This document shows, piece after piece, positions 50,712 to 54,695 of a DNA stretch of 54,695 nucleotides (position 1 is the stretch's first letter; the number at the start of each line of letters is the position of its first letter). Under the pieces are notes generated by a model, which worked only from the letters and a program-made list of their open reading frames with translations, had not been told where the DNA came from and ran no database searches. Origin of the DNA: JAIMBK01 sp040755975. GTDB taxonomy: Bacteria; Bacillota; Desulfotomaculia; Desulfotomaculales; Nap2-2B. The position numbers and the translations under genes are program-made. The stretch lies in contig JBFLZY010000010.1 of NCBI GenBank assembly GCA_040755975.1, positions 1 to 54,695 of the forward strand, given 5' to 3'.

Positions 50712-51521
50712 ATGTTCAAGAAGAAAAAGAATCGGGACAAGGATAAAGAGATGACCGTGCTGGAACACCTGGAAGAACTGCGGCGCGTGCTGATCATCTC
50801 CATTATCGCCACTTTTCTTATGGCGGCCGCCTCCTGGGCATTCAACGAACGGGTTCTGGACGTTATTCTGGCGCCTGTAACCGGCACGGGCAACAAAATA
50901 GTCTATATCGGTGTTACCGAAGCCCTGCTGACCAAAATCAAAATCTGCATCTTCCTCGGCTTTCTGGCCGCCCTGCCGGTGATCCTGTGGCAGTTCTGGG
51001 GTTTTATCCTGCCTGCCCTGCGGAAAATCGAAAAAATCTACTTCACCATCTTCGTCGTCGTCTCCTACCTCTTCTTTATGGCCGGCATATCTTTTGGCTT
51101 CTTCTTTGTTTTCAAGTTCGCCGTCGGATTTCTTTTGGCCTTCGGGGGCGAGGCGCTGACCCCGATGCTCACCATCGACCGGTACGTTTCCTTCGCCATT
51201 ATGTTTTTATTGCCCTTCGGGCTGGTTTTTGAACTCCCCCTGGCCGTCTTTTTGCTGGCCCAAATGAACCTGATCACCTACGAATTTATGGTCAGGCGGC
51301 GGAAAATGGTGATCCTTTTCCTGGTGGTGATTGCCGCCGCGCTGGTGCCTTCGCCGGACATCATCACGCCTTTGCTCATGGCCGCGCCCATGTACCTGCT
51401 CTACGAAGCCGGCGCCGGCGTAGTAAAGGTGGTGGAGTGGCTAAAGAAACGCAAAGCCGCGAAAATGGAACGCGAGACGGAGGAAGGGGTTGCCGGTTCC
51501 GGCCTGCTGGAAAGCAAGTGA
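50712..51521 (+). CDS. tatC: Twin-arginine translocase receptor subunit TatC
   Basis: 269 aa, six helices. The conserved N-terminus EMTVLEHLEELRRVLIISI, the loop FWGFILPALRKIEK with KIYFTIF, and FGLVFELPLAVFLL, then PSPDIITPLLMAAPMYLLYE identify TatC, which recognises the RR signal. AAAGGAG is upstream of the ATG. The C-terminal tail is charged and extended. Last gene of the tatA-fdh group; dedicated Tat components beside their substrate are common in this bacterial lineage. Confidence 0.95.
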   Translation: MFKKKKNRDKDKEMTVLEHLEELRRVLIISIIATFLMAAASWAFNERVLDVILAPVTGTGNKIVYIGVTEALLTKIKICIFLGFLAALPVILWQFWGFILPALRKIEKIYFTIFVVVSYLFFMAGISFGFFFVFKFAVGFLLAFGGEALTPMLTIDRYVSFAIMFLLPFGLVFELPLAVFLLAQMNLITYEFMVRRRKMVILFLVVIAAALVPSPDIITPLLMAAPMYLLYEAGAGVVKVVEWLKKRKAAKMERETEEGVAGSGLLESK

Positions 51522-51644
51522 AGAGTAGACCCTGGCATAAACCAGACTCAAGCATAAGAGCGGTAGCAGTACAAACCTTGTGAGGCCGGGCGGTTTCTCC
51601 CCTTTCAGGCGAGTGTCCCCCTCATATCAATACACAAAACTGAT
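51522..51644. other. Unassigned spacer after tatC
   Basis: No gene, no convincing terminator. The sequence between the tatC stop and the ABC remnant is GC-mixed and looks like degenerate coding or mobile-element debris, but I cannot assign it. Confidence 0.4.
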
Positions 51645-51848
51645 TTAAACGCAACCGGGATGCGGGGTGAACACAATAATCCGGTGGGCCCGGGCAAGCC
51701 GCTTCCTCGATATTATGAGTCACCAGCAAAACAGTTAAGCCCCCCGCGTGGAAAACAGCCTGTAAAGCATCCTGCAAAGCTTCCCTGGTCAGGCCATCTA
51801 GGAAGGAAAACGGCTCGTCCATGAGGAGCAAGTGCGGCTCGTCAGCCG
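51645..51848 (-). pseudogene. Remnant of an ABC transporter ATPase (nitrate/sulfonate/taurine type)
   Basis: Only the Walker B to C-terminal portion survives: HLLLMDEPFSFLDGLTREAL, LTVLLVTHNIEEAA, and then, after a one-base frameshift around 51690, ARAHRIIVFTPHPGCV and a stop. The Walker A, Q loop and LSGGQ signature are absent and a stop codon lies in frame just before the fragment. Similar fragments of SsuB/TauB/NrtD-like ATPases carry the RIIVxTPxPG ending. It is flanked by the ends of two unrelated gene sets, so it marks a deletion scar. Confidence 0.8.
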
Positions 51849-51946
51849 TGGTGTTTTAAGATGAAACGGCTGGAGGATTTTCCCATTAATCTGATGTTCG
51901 CAACATGAATATGAAGGCCGCTTCGTAATTTTGACGGGAATCAGCC

Positions 51947-52558
51947 CTAACTGCGCATAATGATGCCTTCTAGAACGTCCGCCACATCTTCGCAGGCATC
52001 CAAAATGGACTCCGCCATTCCGTAAATCTCCTTTAACTGGATAAGCTTTTTTAGCTCCAGGTTTTCCGAGAACAACATTTTAAGGCTCTCCCGGTACAAC
52101 TGATCACCTTCGTTTTCCAGATCGTTAATCCGAAAGGTGTGGCGGCGAATGTCCTGAAGTTTCTTGGCGCCCAAAAGCTGGATGGAAGAGTTGATTTCCT
52201 CCGTACAACTTTCAACTAAACGGGCGAACAGGCGCAAATATGGATCCGGTTCCTGGATATTGTATAAGTCCAACAGGTCGGCACAGGCTTCTATTCCGTC
52301 GAGCACGTCGTCCAGCTTTACGGTGAGTTGCATGATATCTTCCCGCTCCAAGGGGGTAACAAAAGTCTTATTCAAAGCTTTAAAAATGGCGTGCGTATAT
52401 TGATCCCCCTGGTCTTCTAAAACCTTGATACTCTCTGCGTAAGTTTCGGTGTCATTCAAATCCTGAACGTTCTCGCGAAACAGCTGGGCGGCTTGCTTAA
52501 GGTTGTCTGCAATCAAAAGGAAATGTTCCAAAAAGAAGTCGGCTTTCCGTTTGAGCAT
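51947..52558 (-). CDS. DUF47/PhoU-like protein of the Pit phosphate transport accessory family
   Basis: 203 aa, all helical, with two PhoU-like halves. Conserved acidic blocks occur at KVLEDQGDQYTHAIFKALNK, REDIMQLTVKLDDVLDGIEA and RINDLENEGDQLYRES, then YGMAESILDACEDVADVLEG; E/D-x3-D patterns like these bind metal clusters in PhoU. DUF47 proteins accompany PiT transporters and probably regulate them. Normally co-transcribed with pit; here it is divergent from it across a 299-nt gap. Confidence 0.92.
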   Translation of the reverse strand: MLKRKADFFLEHFLLIADNLKQAAQLFRENVQDLNDTETYAESIKVLEDQGDQYTHAIFKALNKTFVTPLEREDIMQLTVKLDDVLDGIEACADLLDLYNIQEPDPYLRLFARLVESCTEEINSSIQLLGAKKLQDIRRHTFRINDLENEGDQLYRESLKMLFSENLELKKLIQLKEIYGMAESILDACEDVADVLEGIIMRS

Positions 52559-52857
52559 AAGATAAATTCCTCCGTAGAAATTTTTTTTGACGCGAGCGAC
52601 GGCCTTACCCCTTATTTATCCCACTGCGTCGTTCCAGCAATTCCAAGGCCGGGCGGCGAAAAGTGGCCCGCAATGAAATTGCCAGTGGGCGGACGGTTTG
52701 TTCGGAATACGTGGTCCTATTAAGTTTGAACGGGTGTCCGTTTTCGGTCGGAATGGATAACAATAGTGAGCTTTTTATGGTATTATATAAATGGGTTCCC
52801 TTGAAAAATTGTTGCAGTGCTGTTTCTATTCTAATTTTTATCTTAGAAGGAGCTCAA
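52559..52857. other. Divergent gap between the DUF47 and PiT genes
   Basis: No gene. AT-rich near 52770-52850, where TATTAT (52780-52785) could be a -10 box for pit, but no good -35 is evident; no clear Pho-box repeat was found. Confidence 0.4.
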
Positions 52858-53877
52858 ATGCTGGAAATCAATCTGGTCACCATCATCGTAATAATCATTC
52901 TGTCACTTACATTTGACTTTATAAACGGATTTCATGATACAGCAAATTCCATTGCCACATCTATTTCCACCAAGGCTTTACCGCCAAGGATCGCCATTAT
53001 CCTGGCTTCAGTGATGAATTTCGCCGGCGCCATGACCTTTACCGGAGTGGCAAAAACAATTGGCGGCAAAATTACCGATCCTCTCCAGCTTACTAACGGG
53101 TTGGTTATCGTCATTGCCGCCCTGGTGGCCGCAATCGCGTGGAACCTGCTCACCTGGTACTACGGCCTGCCCAGCAGTTCATCCCATGCCTTGATCGGTT
53201 CCTTAACCGGCGCGGTAATTGTCGCCGCCGGCTTCTCCGCAGTCAACTTTCACGGCTTCCTGAATATTATCGAAGCTCTGGTCTTCTCACCATTAGTCGC
53301 CTTTGTTACGGGCTTTGTCATCATGACCTTAATTAAACTGATTTTTCGCCGCGCCATTCCCCACATCATCAACCGCCGGTTCCGTTTCCTGCAGATTTTT
53401 ACCGCTGCTTTCCAGGCTTTCTCCCACGGCACCAACGACGCCCAAAAAACGATGGGGATCATTACTTTCGCGCTTGTTGCCGGCGGCTTTCAGAACACCC
53501 TGGACATCCCTTTGTGGGTCAAGGTCGCCGCGGCCCTGGCCATGGCGGCGGGGACTTCTGTAGGCGGCTGGAGAATCATCAAAACTGTTGGGACAAGGAT
53601 CATCAAGATAGAGCCGGGAAGCGGTTTTTCCGCGGATCTAAGCTCCGCCCTGGTGATCCTCGGCGCCACTGTACTTAAGCTTCCGGTGAGCACAACCCAC
53701 GTGATTTCGTCATCCATTATGGGGGTAGGCTCCGCCAAACGTATTTCCACAGTTAAATGGGGGACAAGCCGAAAAATCGTCCTGGCCTGGCTGGTAACGC
53801 TGCCGGTAACTGCCTTCCTGGCGGGTTTATCATACGTAATGTTCCTAAGCCTAATCCGGATGGTGACGATTTTTTAG
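52858..53877 (+). CDS. pit: PiT-family inorganic phosphate transporter
   Basis: 339 aa, about ten membrane helices. Both PiT signature repeats are present: FINGFHDTANSIATSIS near the N-terminus and FSHGTNDAQKTMGIITFA in the second half, together with GLPSSSSHALIGSL and LPVSTTHVISSSIMGVG. It imports phosphate (as metal-phosphate) using the ion gradient. ATG 52858 has AGAAGGAG upstream; the frame is open to 52663 but that part does not look like a transporter. The neighbouring DUF47 gene supports the assignment. Confidence 0.95.
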   Translation: MLEINLVTIIVIIILSLTFDFINGFHDTANSIATSISTKALPPRIAIILASVMNFAGAMTFTGVAKTIGGKITDPLQLTNGLVIVIAALVAAIAWNLLTWYYGLPSSSSHALIGSLTGAVIVAAGFSAVNFHGFLNIIEALVFSPLVAFVTGFVIMTLIKLIFRRAIPHIINRRFRFLQIFTAAFQAFSHGTNDAQKTMGIITFALVAGGFQNTLDIPLWVKVAAALAMAAGTSVGGWRIIKTVGTRIIKIEPGSGFSADLSSALVILGATVLKLPVSTTHVISSSIMGVGSAKRISTVKWGTSRKIVLAWLVTLPVTAFLAGLSYVMFLSLIRMVTIF

Positions 53878-54206
53878 CAACCTTGTTATTTATTCGAGTT
53901 AAGTGCCGCCAATACCTTTTTCGCCGAAATTAAACCCGCAAAAAGAGGTAACCGGCTACACCGGGTCATCAAAAGCGCCACCTAAACCCCCTGACCAAAA
54001 CATATGGAGCAGGAAAGCATTTCTCAGGCGAGAATAAACTGCTGGAAAAATGACTTTTGGAGCAGGGTGAGGTTTTTGGTCACCTGCAAGGTTTGCGGTA
54101 GTCCTAAAGCGGCCGGAGCTCTGATATTTGCGGACCGTGCATCCGGAAAAATCCCCAAAGCGCTGCCGAGGCCGGTTTTTGGCCCACCAAAAAAGCCTAA
54201 ATACTA
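53878..54206. other. Intergenic region between pit and the HD-GYP gene, with one strong hairpin
   Basis: No supported gene. At 54064-54091 GCAG-G-GTGA and TCACCTGC form a hairpin around GGTTTTTGG. A 70-codon plus-strand frame at 54004-54216 has no ribosome site and is doubtful. I could not fit the segment to a known riboswitch. Confidence 0.4.
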
Positions 54207-54695
54207 CTATCGGTAAACACAAGCAGGGGGTTTTTTGACAGTCTCGACTGATTGATTTCTTTCTTCCTGCAGAATTTCAATGAAAAGGCGGGCCGCCACG
54301 GGGTCAAAGACGGTTCCCGCGCAGCGTTCTATTTCTTGGGCCGCTTCCTCCCGGGACATTTCCCTCCGGTAAGGGCGGTAAGAGGTCATCGCGTCAAAAC
54401 TATCTACAATGCGGATGATTCTTGCCAGCAGGGGGATATCCGCGCCCCTTATTCCCTCCGGATAGCCCGATCCGTCGTAGTTTTCGTGATGGTAAAGAAT
54501 AACGGAGGCAATGGGCTGCAGCTTCGTCACCGATTTGACAATGTCGCTCCCCCATAGGGGATGCTGCCTTAAGATGCGCCATTCTTCCTCGTCAAGAGGG
54601 CCGGGCTTATTTAAAATGCTGCGGTCTATTTCAATCTTCCCTATATCGTGCAGAAACGCCGCGTATTTTAACAACCGGATTTCTTCCTCGGAAAG
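54207..54695 (-). CDS. HD-GYP domain protein, C-terminal part (cut by window edge)
   Basis: At least 162 codons on the minus strand, continuing past the right edge (frame open to 54695, LSEEEIRLLKYAAFLHDIGK). It contains the HD pair (FLHDIGKIEI), HPLWGSDIV, and the HHENYDGSGYP signature with the GYP motif, then RIIRIVDSFDAMTSYRPYR. HD-GYP enzymes hydrolyse cyclic di-GMP. All catalytic residues visible in this part are intact, in contrast to the remnant at 22964. The N-terminal sensory part lies outside the window. Confidence 0.92.
   Translation of the reverse strand, partial: LSEEEIRLLKYAAFLHDIGKIEIDRSILNKPGPLDEEEWRILRQHPLWGSDIVKSVTKLQPIASVILYHHENYDGSGYPEGIRGADIPLLARIIRIVDSFDAMTSYRPYRREMSREEAAQEIERCAGTVFDPVAARLFIEILQEERNQSVETVKKPPACVYR

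Noticed and set aside
53930..54000. Possible c-di-GMP-I riboswitch (AAAAGCGCCACCTAAACC) on the plus strand
   Set aside because: Only part of the consensus matches and no gene lies downstream on that strand.
54004..54216. 70-codon plus-strand frame with a CxxC motif (TCKVCGSPKAAGAL)
   Set aside because: No ribosome site, contains a hairpin region, and no family recognised; coding evidence is insufficient.

Overview
The window looks like a chromosomal segment of an anaerobic, moderately GC-rich, motile Gram-positive bacterium of the Peptococcaceae/Desulfotomaculales type (syntroph or sulfate-reducer relatives). This is inferred from four things seen together: a DegS-like kinase and SigD-type flagellar promoter; a Tad pilus locus without a secretin, as expected for a single membrane; ADP-forming acyl-CoA synthetase beside HdrD/NarI-like redox proteins; and a Tat-exported selenocysteine formate dehydrogenase. 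No species is claimed.

Layout. (1) 236-2337, minus: the last two genes of a legionaminic-acid-type sugar operon (legC, legB) running off the left edge. (2) 2834-3512: a MazEF-like toxin-antitoxin pair with a near-consensus promoter. (3) 3871-10275, plus: flagellin, an unknown small protein, a Maf/DUF115 flagellin glycosyltransferase, FlaG, FliD, FliS and a FliT-like coiled-coil protein. (4) 10403-14129, minus: flgM-flgN-flgK-flgL-flaG2 behind an excellent SigD promoter at 14201-14227. (5) 14250-19892, minus: motB-motA-cheW-cheA-cheB. (6) 20001-23458: UbiB/ABC1-like kinase, ComB, a tRNA-Val(CAC) and a broken HD-GYP remnant. (7) 23455-32446, minus: a Tad (Flp) pilus operon, flp-cpaA-tadE-tadG-cpaB-cpaE-cpaF-tadB-tadC-DUF192-HAMP sensor, preceded by an orphan DegS-like kinase (32735-33895). 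(8) 34056-36423, minus: crotonase and a biotin-dependent carboxyltransferase. (9) 36812-39980, plus: ADP-forming acyl-CoA synthetase and a P-loop/DRTGG protein. (10) 40145-44039, plus: an HdrD-like protein, then a NarI-like cytochrome b with a second HdrD-like protein. (11) 44354-51521, plus: tatA, selenocysteine fdhA, fdhB, an NrfD-type membrane subunit, fdhE, tatC. (12) 51645-54695: ABC ATPase remnant, DUF47/PiT phosphate transport pair, and an HD-GYP gene cut by the right edge.

How it fits together. Regions 1, 3, 4 and 5 form one motility-chemotaxis island, with flagellin glycosylation (LegB/LegC for the sugar, Maf for its transfer) built in. Regions 8-11 form an energy-metabolism island. 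Acyl-CoA chemistry and ATP recovery (crotonase, carboxyltransferase, acyl-CoA synthetase) lie beside membrane-bound electron-transfer modules (CCG-domain proteins with a heme-b subunit, and an outward-facing formate dehydrogenase), which would suit coupling acyl-CoA oxidation to formate or quinone redox chemistry. The coupling is inference. The most interesting signals are the UGA/SECIS in fdhA, the split HdrD/NarI/HdrD module, the mosaic flagellin, a multi-hairpin element inside the tad operon, and repeat-rich putative operators in front of flp. No CRISPR array, complete insertion sequence or rRNA was seen.
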